64,000 nt of DNA from JANPBY01 sp963851405 (GTDB lineage: Bacteria; Actinomycetota; Actinomycetes; DATJPE01), in assembly GCA_963851405.1 (NCBI GenBank), contig CAWKPB010000001.1, forward strand, positions 434,001 through 498,000, written 5' to 3'. The notes beneath the pieces were generated by a model. The model did no database searches. It saw nothing but the letters and a program-made list of their open reading frames with translations, and was not told the DNA's origin. This document shows, in pieces, positions 33,383-42,277 of the stretch. Made by a program: the position numbers and the translations under genes. Within the stretch, counting starts at the first letter, position 1. Each line of letters opens with the position of its first letter.

Positions 33383-34648
33383 CTAGTTGGCCGGCTCACG
33401 GACCACGCTCGCACCCAAGCGCACGATGTCCTCGACGAAACCTGGATAGCCCCGGTCGATATGAAAGGCATGGTTGACCGTCGTCACCCCATCGGCACAC
33501 AGCCCCGCCAGCACCAACCCAGCCCCCGCGCGGATGTCCGTCGCCTCAACCGGTGCCGCCGACAACCGCTCTCGCCCCCGAACCACGGCGTGGTGGCCAT
33601 CGGTCCGAAGGTCGGCGCCAAGGCGCACCAACTCGTTCACGAACATGAACCGCGCTTCGTACACGTTTTCGGTGACCATCGCGACGCCATCCGCGACCGC
33701 GTTGAGAGCGAGCACCATCGGTTGCAGGTCGGTCGGGAAGCCCGGATAGGGAAGAGTGACCACATCGACAGATCGTGGGCGACCGTCCATCCGGACTCGG
33801 AAACCCCCCTCCAGCGACGTCACTTCAGCCCCCGACAGGGCCAGCTTGTCCAGCGGCAACTCGAGATCGGCCGAGCGCGCATTTTCGATGCTGATATCTC
33901 CCCTGGTCATCACGGCCGCAACGGCCCACGTGCCAGCAACCATCCGATCCGGAACTGCCGTGTGTTCGGTGGGTCGCAATTCCTCAACCCCCTGGATCTC
34001 CAGGGTGGATGACCCGAGGCCGCCGATCTGGGCTCCCATGCCGAGCAGCATCTGGCACACGTCAACGATTTCCGGTTCACGAGCGGCGTTGTCAATCACC
34101 GTGGTTCCGGACGCTAGAGCAGCAGCAGCAAGGAGGTTCTCCGTAGCACCAACGCTGGGGAAGTCGAGATGGATCATGGCGCCGCGCAGCCCTTTGGGTG
34201 CGGTGGCCACAATGAAGCCGTGCTCGTTGGAGACCGAAGCGCCCATCTTGATCAGACCCGCGATGTGGAAGTCCAGCGGGCGAGAACCGATGGCGTCCCC
34301 GCCGGGCAGCGCCACCTCCGCCGCACCGCAGCGAGCCACCAGCGGTCCAAGGACGTTGATCGAGGCTCGCATCTGCCGAACCAGGTCGTAGTCGGCCCGA
34401 TGTTCCAAGTCTGGCGGGACATCGATCGCGACGGTCCCTGACTCACGCTGGTGCTCGACCGCGCAGCCGAGCCGCGTGAGCAGTTCGCCCATGATCTGGA
34501 CGTCAGCGATGTCAGGAACCTCACGCACCAGGGTGCGCCCCGGGGCAAGCAGCGCCGCGGCCATCAGTTTCAGGACGCTGTTCTTGGCACCGGTGACTCG
34601 AACCGTGCCTTCCAGCCGTGCCCCCCCGACGACCCGCAGATGTCCCAC
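33383..34648 (-). CDS. murA: UDP-N-acetylglucosamine 1-carboxyvinyltransferase MurA, Cys-to-Asp type
   Basis: First committed step of peptidoglycan synthesis, transfer of enolpyruvate to UDP-GlcNAc; cytosolic. 421 aa from GTG 34648. The open frame goes on to 34693, but that would cross the divergent adenosyltransferase start, and GTG 34648 has TACGAT 6 nt upstream. Motifs: RVTGAKNSVLKLMAAALLAPG and RAGAGLVLAGLCADG. The active-site loop reads LPGGDAIGSRPLDFH, with Asp118 where E. coli has Cys115. The same change makes M. tuberculosis and Chlamydia MurA insensitive to fosfomycin. Confidence 0.96.
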   Translation of the reverse strand: MGHLRVVGGARLEGTVRVTGAKNSVLKLMAAALLAPGRTLVREVPDIADVQIMGELLTRLGCAVEHQRESGTVAIDVPPDLEHRADYDLVRQMRASINVLGPLVARCGAAEVALPGGDAIGSRPLDFHIAGLIKMGASVSNEHGFIVATAPKGLRGAMIHLDFPSVGATENLLAAAALASGTTVIDNAAREPEIVDVCQMLLGMGAQIGGLGSSTLEIQGVEELRPTEHTAVPDRMVAGTWAVAAVMTRGDISIENARSADLELPLDKLALSGAEVTSLEGGFRVRMDGRPRSVDVVTLPYPGFPTDLQPMVLALNAVADGVAMVTENVYEARFMFVNELVRLGADLRTDGHHAVVRGRERLSAAPVEATDIRAGAGLVLAGLCADGVTTVNHAFHIDRGYPGFVEDIVRLGASVVREPAN

Positions 34649-34654
34649 CCGGGC

Positions 34655-34660
34655 ATCGTA
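34655..34660 (-). promoter_or_regulatory. Candidate -10 box, murA (leaderless)
   Basis: TACGAT lies exactly 6 nt before GTG 34648 and supports that codon as the start. Confidence 0.48.
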
Positions 34661-34672
34661 CGGGCCCGCGGC

Positions 34673-34678
34673 TAGGCT
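34673..34678 (+). promoter_or_regulatory. Candidate -10 box, adenosyltransferase gene (leaderless)
   Basis: TAGGCT lies 7 nt before ATG 34686. Only 12 bp separate it from the opposing murA box, so the two polymerases would compete for this site. Confidence 0.48.
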
Positions 34679-34685
34679 TCGGATC

Positions 34686-35273
34686 ATGGTCAACCTGACG
34701 CGGATCTACACCCGAACCGGCGACGACGGCACGACCGCACTAGGGGATATGAGCCGCACCGGCAAGAACGATCTGCGACTCGTGGCCTACGCCGACGTCG
34801 ACGAGGCCAACTCCTCGCTCGGCGTCGCTGTGGCTGTTGCGTCCATGCCTGCCGACGTCGTGACGCTTCTCACACACGTACAAAACGAACTGTTCGACGT
34901 TGGTGCTGATCTGTGTACCCCCGTGGTGGAGCATCCGCAGTTCCCCCCGCTGCGAGTCACTCAGGAGTATGTCGACCGGCTCGAGGATGCCTGTGACACG
35001 TTCAACGACCGACTCGACAAGTTGCGGTCCTTCGTCCTCCCCGGTGGCACGCCGGGTAGTGCGCTCCTGCACGTCACGCGCACCGTTACCCGGCGAGCCG
35101 AGCGTTCGACCTGGGCAGCGCTGGCCGCTCATGGCGAGGTGATGAACCCCCTGACCGCGACCTACCTCAACCGGCTGTCGGATCTGCTGTTCATTACGGC
35201 CCGGGTGGCCAACACCACGGAATCCGGAGGCTCTGGGGATGTTCTCTGGGAGCCCGGAGCGACGCGCGACTGA
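34686..35273 (+). CDS. Cob(I)alamin adenosyltransferase, PduO type
   Basis: Makes adenosylcobalamin from ATP and cob(I)alamin; the cofactor is needed by the mutases in this window. 195 aa from ATG 34686; the longer frame to 34476 lies inside murA. Family blocks: TRIYTRTGDDGTTALGD at the N-terminus (ATP site), YADVDEANSSLGVA, QNELFDVGADLCTP, and the trimer-type C-terminal region LPGGTPGSALLHVTRTVTRRAERS with YLNRLSDLLFITAR. Convergent with atpC, 3 bp apart. As far as I recall, a short integral-membrane gene often separates this gene from atpC in Streptomyces; it is absent here. Confidence 0.95.
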   Translation: MVNLTRIYTRTGDDGTTALGDMSRTGKNDLRLVAYADVDEANSSLGVAVAVASMPADVVTLLTHVQNELFDVGADLCTPVVEHPQFPPLRVTQEYVDRLEDACDTFNDRLDKLRSFVLPGGTPGSALLHVTRTVTRRAERSTWAALAAHGEVMNPLTATYLNRLSDLLFITARVANTTESGGSGDVLWEPGATRD

Positions 35274-35276
35274 CGG

Positions 35277-35669
35277 TCAGCGGGTAGCTGCAACCTCGAG
35301 TCGAACTTCGGCCCGACGCAGGGCGGCCGCCGCTTCGAGATCTTCTTCGGCAGCGGCTGCGGCGAGCGCTCGTGCGGCCTCGGCGCGCTCGACGTCGATG
35401 TCCGCTGCGATTTCAGCGGAATCGGCAAGAATCGTCACGGCGTTGGCATCCACGGACAGGAATCCGCGATGGACAGCGATCCGGAGTTCGCCACCGTCTT
35501 CCTCAGTGATGCGAACCTCACCATCGTCAAGCGTCGCGAGTACGGGCTCGTGGTGCGGGAGGATCCCGATCTCACCGATCACGGTCCGCGCGATGAGCGA
35601 GGACCCCGGACCGGACCAGATCATCCGGTCCGCAGCCACGACGCGGATCTCGAGTTGGCCCTCGGTCAC
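35277..35669 (-). CDS. atpC: ATP synthase epsilon subunit
   Basis: F1 central-stalk subunit that also inhibits ATP hydrolysis. 130 aa; N-terminal beta-sandwich (LEIRVVAADRMIWSGPGSSL; GEIGILPHHEPVLATL) and C-terminal helical hairpin (VERAEAARALAAAAAEED), Ala-rich here. GTG 35669 overlaps the atpD stop (GTGA). It is the last gene of the operon and is convergent with the adenosyltransferase gene. I see no strong terminator between them, only a short CTGAC/GTCAG repeat. Confidence 0.95.
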   Translation of the reverse strand: MTEGQLEIRVVAADRMIWSGPGSSLIARTVIGEIGILPHHEPVLATLDDGEVRITEEDGGELRIAVHRGFLSVDANAVTILADSAEIAADIDVERAEAARALAAAAAEEDLEAAAALRRAEVRLEVAATR

Positions 35670-37138
35670 TTCGCCAACTTACTGGCGGCTGCCTCGACAT
35701 CTTCGATGCCGCCTGCCATGAAGAAGGCCTGCTCCGGAATGTGGTCGTAGTCACCGTCGCACAGAGCCTTGAAGGAGGAAACCGTCTCCTCGACTGGGAC
35801 GAAGGAACCGGGCTGTGAGGTGAAGGCCTCGGCGACGAACATGTTCTGACTCAGGAAGCGCTGAATCCGGCGCGCCCTGTTGACGAGCAGCTTGTCCTCC
35901 TCGGACAACTCGTCGATACCGAGGATCGCAATGATGTCTTGTAGGTCCTTGTACCGCTGGAGGATCTCCTTGACCCGCTGTGCCACCTGGTAGTGCTCAT
36001 CGCCCACGTAGCGAGCATCCAGGATGCGCGAGGTCGAGGTCAGCGGGTCCACGGCCGGATAGATGCCCAGTTCCGAGATGGGGCGCGACAATTCCGTCGT
36101 CGCGTCCAGGTGGGCGAACGTCGTGGCAGGCGCCGGGTCGGTGTAGTCGTCGGCGGGAACATAGATCGCCTGAAGGGAAGTGATCGAGTGCCCACGGGTC
36201 GACGTGATCCGCTCCTGCAGTTCACCCATCTCGTCGGCCAACGTCGGTTGGTAGCCGACAGCGGAGGGCATCCGCCCCAGCAGGGTTGACACCTCAGATC
36301 CGGCTTGGGTGAAACGGAAGATGTTGTCAATGAACAGGAGCACGTCTTGCTTCTGCACGTCACGGAAGTACTCGGCCATCGTCAGCGCCGACAACGCCAC
36401 ACGCAGACGAGTGCCCGGGGGCTCATCCATCTGTCCGAACACGAGCGCAGTCTTGGCGAGAACGCCCGACTCAGTCATCTCCAAGAACAGGTCGTTGCCC
36501 TCGCGCGTCCGCTCACCCACACCCGCGAACACCGAGACACCACTGAAGTTCTCAGCCACCCGGTAGATCATTTCCTGGATGAGAACGGTTTTGCCGACAC
36601 CGGCACCGCCGAACAGACCGATCTTGCCGCCCTTGACATATGGCGTCAGCAGGTCGATGACCTTGATTCCGGTCCAGAAGACCTCGGTCTTGCTCTCGAG
36701 TTGGTCGAACGCCGGAGCTTGGGCGTGGATGCCTCGGCGCTCAGTGATCTCCAGTGAGGACTCCTCGACGTCCAGCGGCTTACCCAGGGTGTTCCAGACA
36801 TGCCCAAGGGTGACGTCCCCGACCGGCACGGTGATCGCGTCACCGGTGTCCGTGACCTCGGCACCGCGTACCAAACCGTCGGTCGGCTGCATGGAAATGG
36901 CCCGCACCAAGTTGTCGCCAATGTGTTGGGCGACCTCCAAGGTCAGCACGCGTGCCGACTCCCCTTCGGTGGCCGCCTCACTCGCGACGGAGACCGTCAG
37001 CGCATTGAACAGAGCAGGCATCGACTCGAAGGGGAACTCGACGTCGACGACGGGGCCTGTGACGCGGGCTACCCGGCCGACAGCACTCGCTGCAGACTCG
37101 CTGGTGCCGGCCTCGGCTGTGACAGTCATCCTGCTCAC
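35666..37138 (-). CDS. atpD: ATP synthase beta subunit
   Basis: Catalytic F1 subunit, 490 aa. Walker A GLFGGAGVGKTVLIQEMI, catalytic Glu in GVGERTREGNDLF, Walker B LLFIDNIFRFTQAGSE and YVPADDYTDPAPATTFAHLD; C-terminal helical domain with DIIAILGIDELSEEDK. The first ~15 residues (AEAGTSESAASA) are a short extension. The start is GTG 37138 (overlapping the atpG stop) or ATG 37129. Confidence 0.98.
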   Translation of the reverse strand: MSRMTVTAEAGTSESAASAVGRVARVTGPVVDVEFPFESMPALFNALTVSVASEAATEGESARVLTLEVAQHIGDNLVRAISMQPTDGLVRGAEVTDTGDAITVPVGDVTLGHVWNTLGKPLDVEESSLEITERRGIHAQAPAFDQLESKTEVFWTGIKVIDLLTPYVKGGKIGLFGGAGVGKTVLIQEMIYRVAENFSGVSVFAGVGERTREGNDLFLEMTESGVLAKTALVFGQMDEPPGTRLRVALSALTMAEYFRDVQKQDVLLFIDNIFRFTQAGSEVSTLLGRMPSAVGYQPTLADEMGELQERITSTRGHSITSLQAIYVPADDYTDPAPATTFAHLDATTELSRPISELGIYPAVDPLTSTSRILDARYVGDEHYQVAQRVKEILQRYKDLQDIIAILGIDELSEEDKLLVNRARRIQRFLSQNMFVAEAFTSQPGSFVPVEETVSSFKALCDGDYDHIPEQAFFMAGGIEDVEAAASKLAK

Positions 37139-38064
37139 TCGCTCCCTGCGTTGGCGGAGGCCAGCGCGTCGGCCCCGCCGACGATCTCGCTGATCTCCTG
37201 GGTGATCTCGGCCTGGCGTGCCTTGTTGGCCTGCCGGGTGTAGGACTTGATGAGCTCTTCGGCGTTGTCCGTAGCCGATTTCATGGCCCTGCGACGACTC
37301 GCAAGCTCAGAGGCAGCTGCGTTGAGCAGGGCTGTGTAGACGACGTTCTCCACATAGCGTGGCAACAACGCATCCAACACTGCTTCTGCGTCGGGCTCGA
37401 AGTCGTACAGCGGGAAGATCACCGTTTCGCCCGACTCGCTGGTCGAACCGACGACTTCTTCGACAACCTCGAGTGGCAGGACCTGGTTGGCGGTGGGGAT
37501 CTGCACACCCAAGTTGACGAACCGCGTCCCGACGATGTGGATCTCGTCGACTCCGCCCTCCTCAGTCGGAAGCATGAATCGCTCGAGCAGCGCGGCGGCA
37601 ATCTCGCGCGCCGTTTCCGGCGTTGGTGACTCGGTAAAGCCGGTCCAGATCGAGGCGATGTCGCGCCCGCGGAATCGGTAGTAGTTCACGCCCTTGCGGC
37701 CGACGATGTACGGCACCACGTCCATCCCGCGTTCGCGCAGCAGCGACGTGAGCTGCTCGCCTTCCTTGATCGCGGCCGACGAATAGGCGCCGGCGAGACC
37801 ACGATCGCTGGTCAGGAGGAGGACGGCGGCCCGCTCCTGCAACCGGGTCGAATCCGTCAGTGGGTGGCTCACCGTGCCGGCGATGTGCGAGGCAGCGGCC
37901 GAGATCGCCCGGACAAGCTCACGGGTGTAGGGCACCGCTGCTTCCAGCCGCGCCTGTGCCTTCACGATGCGGCTAGCGGCGATGAGCTCCATCGCCTTGG
38001 TGATCTTCTTGGTCGACCCGACGGACCGGATCTTTCGTCGGTAGACCCGCTGCTGTGCCCCCAC
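37135..38064 (-). CDS. atpG: ATP synthase gamma subunit
   Basis: Central-stalk rotor shaft of F1. 309 aa with the N-terminal coiled helix MGAQQRVYRRKIRSVGSTKK, TSDRGLAGAYSSAAIKEGEQ, and the C-terminal helix SELASRRRAMKSATDNAEEL. It carries the longer actinobacterial loop around residues 190-215 (VVEEVVGSTSESGETVIFPL). GTG start one base after the atpA stop, indicating strong coupling. Confidence 0.97.
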   Translation of the reverse strand: MGAQQRVYRRKIRSVGSTKKITKAMELIAASRIVKAQARLEAAVPYTRELVRAISAAASHIAGTVSHPLTDSTRLQERAAVLLLTSDRGLAGAYSSAAIKEGEQLTSLLRERGMDVVPYIVGRKGVNYYRFRGRDIASIWTGFTESPTPETAREIAAALLERFMLPTEEGGVDEIHIVGTRFVNLGVQIPTANQVLPLEVVEEVVGSTSESGETVIFPLYDFEPDAEAVLDALLPRYVENVVYTALLNAAASELASRRRAMKSATDNAEELIKSYTRQANKARQAEITQEISEIVGGADALASANAGSE

Positions 38065-38065
38065 G

Positions 38066-39709
38066 TCAGGTCGTTGCCCTCACGACACGGGTGACCTTCT
38101 CGTGCCCTAGATCTTGCTCATCCAGCGCCTCGGCCGGCTCCTCGGTACCCAGCAGGGGGTTGCCGTCGCTGGTCAGGAAAGTGCCCTTGAACGCCGCGAT
38201 GGCTTCCTCGAGCTGCGAAATCGCCTCATCGGACAAGTCCTTGGAGGATGCGATCCCTTGTCCGATCGCCGGGCGATCCCGATCGAGCCAGCCAAGGAAC
38301 TGCTGCTCGAACAACTGGATGTCGCCGACAGGAACGTCATCGAGTTGGCCGGTGGTACCCGCCCAGATCGAGATGACCTCGTGCTCAACGGAGAACGGGC
38401 TGTATTGCGGCTGCTTGAGCAACTCCACCAAGCGTTCACCGCGCGCCAGCTGAGCCTTCGACGCTGCATCAAGGTCTGAACCGAAGGCAGCAAAGGCCTC
38501 CAGCTCGCGGAACTGGGCGAGATCCAAGCGCAACCGGCCCGCGACCTTCTTCATAGCCTTCAGCTGAGCCGAGCCGCCGACCCGCGACACCGACACACCC
38601 ACGTTGATCGCTGGCCGGACCCCGGAGTTGAACAGATCGGACTCCAGGAAGCACTGCCCGTCCGTGATCGAGATGACGTTGGTCGGGATGTAGGCGGAGA
38701 CGTCGTTGGCCTTCGTTTCGATGATCGGCAGTCCGGTCATCGACCCGGCCCCCATCTCATCGGAGAGCTTGGCGCACCGCTCGAGCAAGCGGGAGTGCAG
38801 ATAGAAGACGTCGCCGGGATAGGCCTCGCGTCCCGGGGGGCGGCGCAGAAGCAACGAAACCGCGCGGTAGGCCTCCGCCTGTTTGCTGAGGTCGTCAAAG
38901 ATGATCAGCACGTGCTGGCCCTGATACATCCAGTGCTGACCAATCGCGGACCCGGTGTAGGGAGCGAGGTACTTGAAGCCGGCGGGGTCAGAGGCCGGTG
39001 CCGCCACGATCGTCGTGTACTCAAGGGCGCCAGACTCCTCCAGCGCCCCCTTCACCGCGGCGATCGTGGAGCCCTTCTGACCGATCGCGACGTAGATGCA
39101 CTTGACCTGCAGTGTGGGGTCGCCGGATTCCCAGTTGGCTTTCTGGTTGATGATCGTGTCCACCGCTACCGCGGTCTTGCCGGTCTGTCGGTCTCCGATG
39201 ATGAGCTGACGCTGGCCCCGACCGATCGCGGTCATCGCATCGATCGCCTTGATGCCCGTCTGCATCGGCTCCTTCACGGGTTGGCGCTCGACCACCGTGG
39301 GCGCCTGAAGCTCGAGCGCACGCCGTGCCTCGGGAACGATCTCCCCGAGCCCATCAATCGGATTCCCCAGTGCGTCCACGACCCGACCCAGATAGCCATC
39401 CCCCACCGGGACGGACAGGATCTCCCCCGTGCGCCGCACCGGCTGGCCCTCTTCGATCTCGGAGCCGTCGCCGAGCAAGACGGTTCCGATCTCGCGTAGT
39501 TCGAGGTTCAGCGCAACTCCGACCAGCCCACCCTCGAACTCCAGCAGTTCGTTGGTCATCGCCGACTGAAGACCCTCAACCCGCGCGATGCCGTCGCCGG
39601 TCTCGCTCACCCGGCCGACTTCCTCGCGGGCATTGCCCGGCTCGTAGGACTCGACATAGGTCTCGATAGCGCTGCGGATCTCGTCGGGGCGGATCGTCAG
39701 CTCGGTCAT
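38066..39709 (-). CDS. atpA: ATP synthase alpha subunit
   Basis: Non-catalytic nucleotide-binding F1 subunit, 547 aa. Walker A IIGDRQTGKTAVAVDTIINQ, LLRRPPGREAYPGDVFYLHSR and the family block ITDGQCFLESDLFNSGVRPA. The C-terminal tail (TEEPAEALDEQDLGHEKVTR) is longer than in E. coli, as in other actinobacteria. AAGGA lies about 10 nt before ATG 39709. 70 bp separate it from atpH, with nothing notable seen there. Confidence 0.98.
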   Translation of the reverse strand: MTELTIRPDEIRSAIETYVESYEPGNAREEVGRVSETGDGIARVEGLQSAMTNELLEFEGGLVGVALNLELREIGTVLLGDGSEIEEGQPVRRTGEILSVPVGDGYLGRVVDALGNPIDGLGEIVPEARRALELQAPTVVERQPVKEPMQTGIKAIDAMTAIGRGQRQLIIGDRQTGKTAVAVDTIINQKANWESGDPTLQVKCIYVAIGQKGSTIAAVKGALEESGALEYTTIVAAPASDPAGFKYLAPYTGSAIGQHWMYQGQHVLIIFDDLSKQAEAYRAVSLLLRRPPGREAYPGDVFYLHSRLLERCAKLSDEMGAGSMTGLPIIETKANDVSAYIPTNVISITDGQCFLESDLFNSGVRPAINVGVSVSRVGGSAQLKAMKKVAGRLRLDLAQFRELEAFAAFGSDLDAASKAQLARGERLVELLKQPQYSPFSVEHEVISIWAGTTGQLDDVPVGDIQLFEQQFLGWLDRDRPAIGQGIASSKDLSDEAISQLEEAIAAFKGTFLTSDGNPLLGTEEPAEALDEQDLGHEKVTRVVRATT

Positions 39710-39779
39710 CGGTTTCGCGTCCTTCGTTTGGTAGGGCCAAAGCTGTCAACGACTCGTGCGGATCGGAGCATGGCGGCGG

Positions 39780-40598
39780 TCACGTCGTCAAACCCCGGGC
39801 GACCTGACCGAGGCGCGAAGCAACACTGCCGTCGATCACCTCGTCACCGACTTGCACGACAATGCCTCCGACCACATCCGGCTGCACCTCCACTTGCAGG
39901 CGTACACCCTGTCCGATTGCGCCGGCGAGGGCCGACTCCAGGCGGGCCTTCAAATCGGCATCCAAGGGGACGGCCACCCGGGCGATGGCGATCTTGCGGT
40001 CCTGACGCGCAGCTGCTTGCTCCGCAAGGTTCTGCAGAACCTCACTTGCGTTGCGTCCGCGGAGGTTCGATGCAACGTAGGTGGCCAACTGGATCGTCGT
40101 AGGGTCGGCCTTTCCGGCCAACAGCCCGCCGACCAGAGCGGCCTTCCCGTCGGCTGGGACTTCGGGGTCCTTGAGGGACGCGGTCAACTCACTCGAACGC
40201 TCGACGACCCGCGCGAGCCGGAACAACTGGTCCTCAACGGCGTCCAGGCTGGCAGCTCGCGCCGAGGCGTCGAAGGCCGCTTGCGCGCCCAAGTGCTCGA
40301 GTCCGTAGACCAGGTCAGTCGGGGACGACCATCGCATCGACACGGCGTCGCAGACCGCCGCCAACGCCAAGGCTCCGATCCGTTCCCCCACGAGGCTCTC
40401 GACCATGGAACGCTTGCCCTGCCCGTCGGTGCCAGGGTCAGCCAGAGCTCTCGCTAGGACTCGCTCGCGCCCCAGCAGGCTCGCCACGGCCAGGAGATCG
40501 CCAGCACCCGCCTCGGCGGTCGACACGTCCACCGAGGCAAGCGACGCCGCCAGGCGGTCGCTCACCTCGGCCAAAGCCAGACTGCTCGCGCCTCGCAC
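39780..40598 (-). CDS. atpH: ATP synthase delta subunit
   Basis: Peripheral-stalk subunit linking b to the top of F1. 272 aa, the long actinobacterial form. N-terminal helical domain VSDRLAASLASVDVSTAEAG and C-terminal beta region AIGQGVRLQVEVQPDVVGGI with VGDEVIDGSVASRL, which is diagnostic of the subunit. GTG 40598 shares one base with the atpF stop. Confidence 0.95.
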   Translation of the reverse strand: MRGASSLALAEVSDRLAASLASVDVSTAEAGAGDLLAVASLLGRERVLARALADPGTDGQGKRSMVESLVGERIGALALAAVCDAVSMRWSSPTDLVYGLEHLGAQAAFDASARAASLDAVEDQLFRLARVVERSSELTASLKDPEVPADGKAALVGGLLAGKADPTTIQLATYVASNLRGRNASEVLQNLAEQAAARQDRKIAIARVAVPLDADLKARLESALAGAIGQGVRLQVEVQPDVVGGIVVQVGDEVIDGSVASRLGQVARGLTT

Positions 40599-41173
40599 TA
40601 ACCGGCCACCACGGGATCGTTGGCGGACCCCGAACCGCCATGCTCACCCGACTCGAGGTCTGCGATGAATCGCTCGATCATTCGGCGCTGCCTGGCTTCG
40701 TCGTCCAGTGATTCCCCGACGATCTTGCCCGCAAGCGTGACGGCGATCTCCCCGATCTCGCTTCGCATCTGCGTGACGATCTGCTGGCGCTCGGCCTCCA
40801 GCCGCGAGTGCTCGCGCACGGCAATCCGATCGGCTTCCTCCTGCGCGCGCTGCCGGTGCTCCTCGACGATGGCCTGGCCCTCGACCCGCGCTTCGTCGCG
40901 GATCCGAGCGGCATCAGCCTTGGTGTCGTGCAGGGCCTGCTGGAACTCCGCCTCTGCGGCCTCGAGCCGAGCCTTGCTCTCCCGACCTTCATCCAACTGC
41001 TTGCGGATGGTGTCCTGCCGCGAGGTCATCGCCCTGTTGACGGGCGGGACGACGAAGCGCCACAGCACCGTCAAGACGATGAAGAAGGCGAGCAGCTCGA
41101 AGAAGAAGGTCGCATTCGGCACAAGGAAGTTCGGTGTTTCCTCGGTCGCGGCGGCCAAGAGTGCAACTGACAT
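40598..41173 (-). CDS. atpF: ATP synthase b subunit
   Basis: Peripheral-stalk subunit of 191 aa. One N-terminal membrane segment (about residues 20-42, ATFFFELLAFFIVLTVLWRF) followed by a long charged helix (EEADRIAVREHSRLEAERQQ). The C-terminal ~20 residues are Gly/Ser-rich (ESGEHGGSGSANDP), an unusual loose tail. The start is at 41173, six bases after the atpE stop. No second b-type gene is present. Confidence 0.96.
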   Translation of the reverse strand: MSVALLAAATEETPNFLVPNATFFFELLAFFIVLTVLWRFVVPPVNRAMTSRQDTIRKQLDEGRESKARLEAAEAEFQQALHDTKADAARIRDEARVEGQAIVEEHRQRAQEEADRIAVREHSRLEAERQQIVTQMRSEIGEIAVTLAGKIVGESLDDEARQRRMIERFIADLESGEHGGSGSANDPVVAG

Positions 41174-41179
41174 GAGGGA

Positions 41180-41443
41180 CTACGCGCCCAGAACGAAGAC
41201 GAATAGAGCCATGAAGGCCAAGTTGATGAAGTAAGCCGCCTCCACCAGACCGACCGTCAGGAAGAAGATCGTCTGCAGCCGCGGCTGGGCGTCGGGCTGG
41301 CGGGCAACCCCTGAGATGAGCGCGCTGCCGGCAAGACCGTCACCGATGGCCGCGCCGATCGCGCCGCCTCCGAGTGCCAGTCCACCGGCGATCAGCGCAC
41401 CCGCGGTCTTGATCGAGGATGCGAGTTCTGGATCTACAGCCAT
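41180..41443 (-). CDS. atpE: ATP synthase c subunit
   Basis: Proton-carrying rotor ring subunit, 87 aa, two membrane helices. The first is Gly-rich (GGLALGGGAIGAAIGDGLAG), the loop has ARQPDAQPR, and the second holds the essential carboxylate in FLTVGLVEAAYFINLAF. The residues next to that Glu (VEAA) do not show the Na+-binding Ser/Thr, so a proton-type ring is expected. AAGGGG lies close before the ATG. The 111-bp gap to atpB holds no recognised element. Confidence 0.97.
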   Translation of the reverse strand: MAVDPELASSIKTAGALIAGGLALGGGAIGAAIGDGLAGSALISGVARQPDAQPRLQTIFFLTVGLVEAAYFINLAFMALFVFVLGA

Positions 41444-41554
41444 GTTTCCCCTTGAGATCGAGTCTTGTCGTCTTGGAGCTTCGCGGGTTTAGCGAACATT
41501 ATCCCGGTACCGGACCCACCACGCACACCCGGTCGGGCCGCACCGTTGCCTTCG

Positions 41555-42277
41555 TCAGTGCCCTTCCTTCTCGCCGATGGCCATCCGGAAGTAGAGAATC
41601 GTCAGCAGGCCGAAGATGAACGCCTGGATGAGCCCGATGAACAGGTCGAAGAGCTTCCAGACCGAGGTCGGAAGCCAAAGCAGGTAATCGGGCAGCAGCG
41701 TGAAGATCATCAGCATGACCACGCCGGCGAAGATGTTGCCGAACAGACGCAAGGACAACGTGAAGGGCTTGATGAGCTCCTCGATCACGTTGATCGGTGC
41801 CATCACCCAGTACGGCTGTGCCAGGTGGCTGAAGTAGGAACGAGCGCCGCGAATCCTGATGCCCGCAGCGAGCGACCAGAAGAAGACGGTGAAGCCGAGG
41901 GCGTAGGTCAGGTTGGCGTCGGAGGTGGGCGGGTGAAACAGCTCTGGACCCCAGCCCGTCGGAATAACCCCCATCCAGTTGCAGGTGAGGATGAACAAGA
42001 AGAGGGCTACGGCGAGCGGCACCACGAAGGGCGCACGCTCACGAAGGTCACCGCCGACCTGGTCCTCCACCTGCCCGACCACGGTCTCGTAGAAGATCTG
42101 CAGCTTCCCCGGTACCTCGGCGGTGGCACTTCTGCGCACCAGAAGGCCCATGCCGATGACGACTGCCGCGGCCACCACCGTGGCGACCATCGTGTCCACG
42201 TGGAAGGCGAGGCCCCCCACATTCGCCACGATGTGGTGTCCGACCTCGATCTCGGTGGACCCCTCGGAGAACTTCAC
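41555..42277 (-). CDS. atpB: ATP synthase a subunit
   Basis: Membrane stator with the proton half-channels. 240 aa, five to six hydrophobic segments. The key Arg is in FTLSLRLFGNIFAGVVMLMI, in the penultimate membrane block, and the final helix is IGLIQAFIFGLLTILYFRMA. GTG 42277 overlaps the upstream AtpI-like stop (GTGA). Confidence 0.97.
   Translation of the reverse strand: MKFSEGSTEIEVGHHIVANVGGLAFHVDTMVATVVAAAVVIGMGLLVRRSATAEVPGKLQIFYETVVGQVEDQVGGDLRERAPFVVPLAVALFLFILTCNWMGVIPTGWGPELFHPPTSDANLTYALGFTVFFWSLAAGIRIRGARSYFSHLAQPYWVMAPINVIEELIKPFTLSLRLFGNIFAGVVMLMIFTLLPDYLLWLPTSVWKLFDLFIGLIQAFIFGLLTILYFRMAIGEKEGH

Noticed and set aside
32414..34012. 532-codon open frame opposite the 3-hydroxyacyl-CoA dehydrogenase and murA
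   Set aside because: It crosses two real genes on the other strand and has no recognisable motif.
35262..35285. Short repeat CTGAC/GTCAG between the adenosyltransferase and atpC
   Set aside because: Stem too short and not followed by a T run; probably chance.
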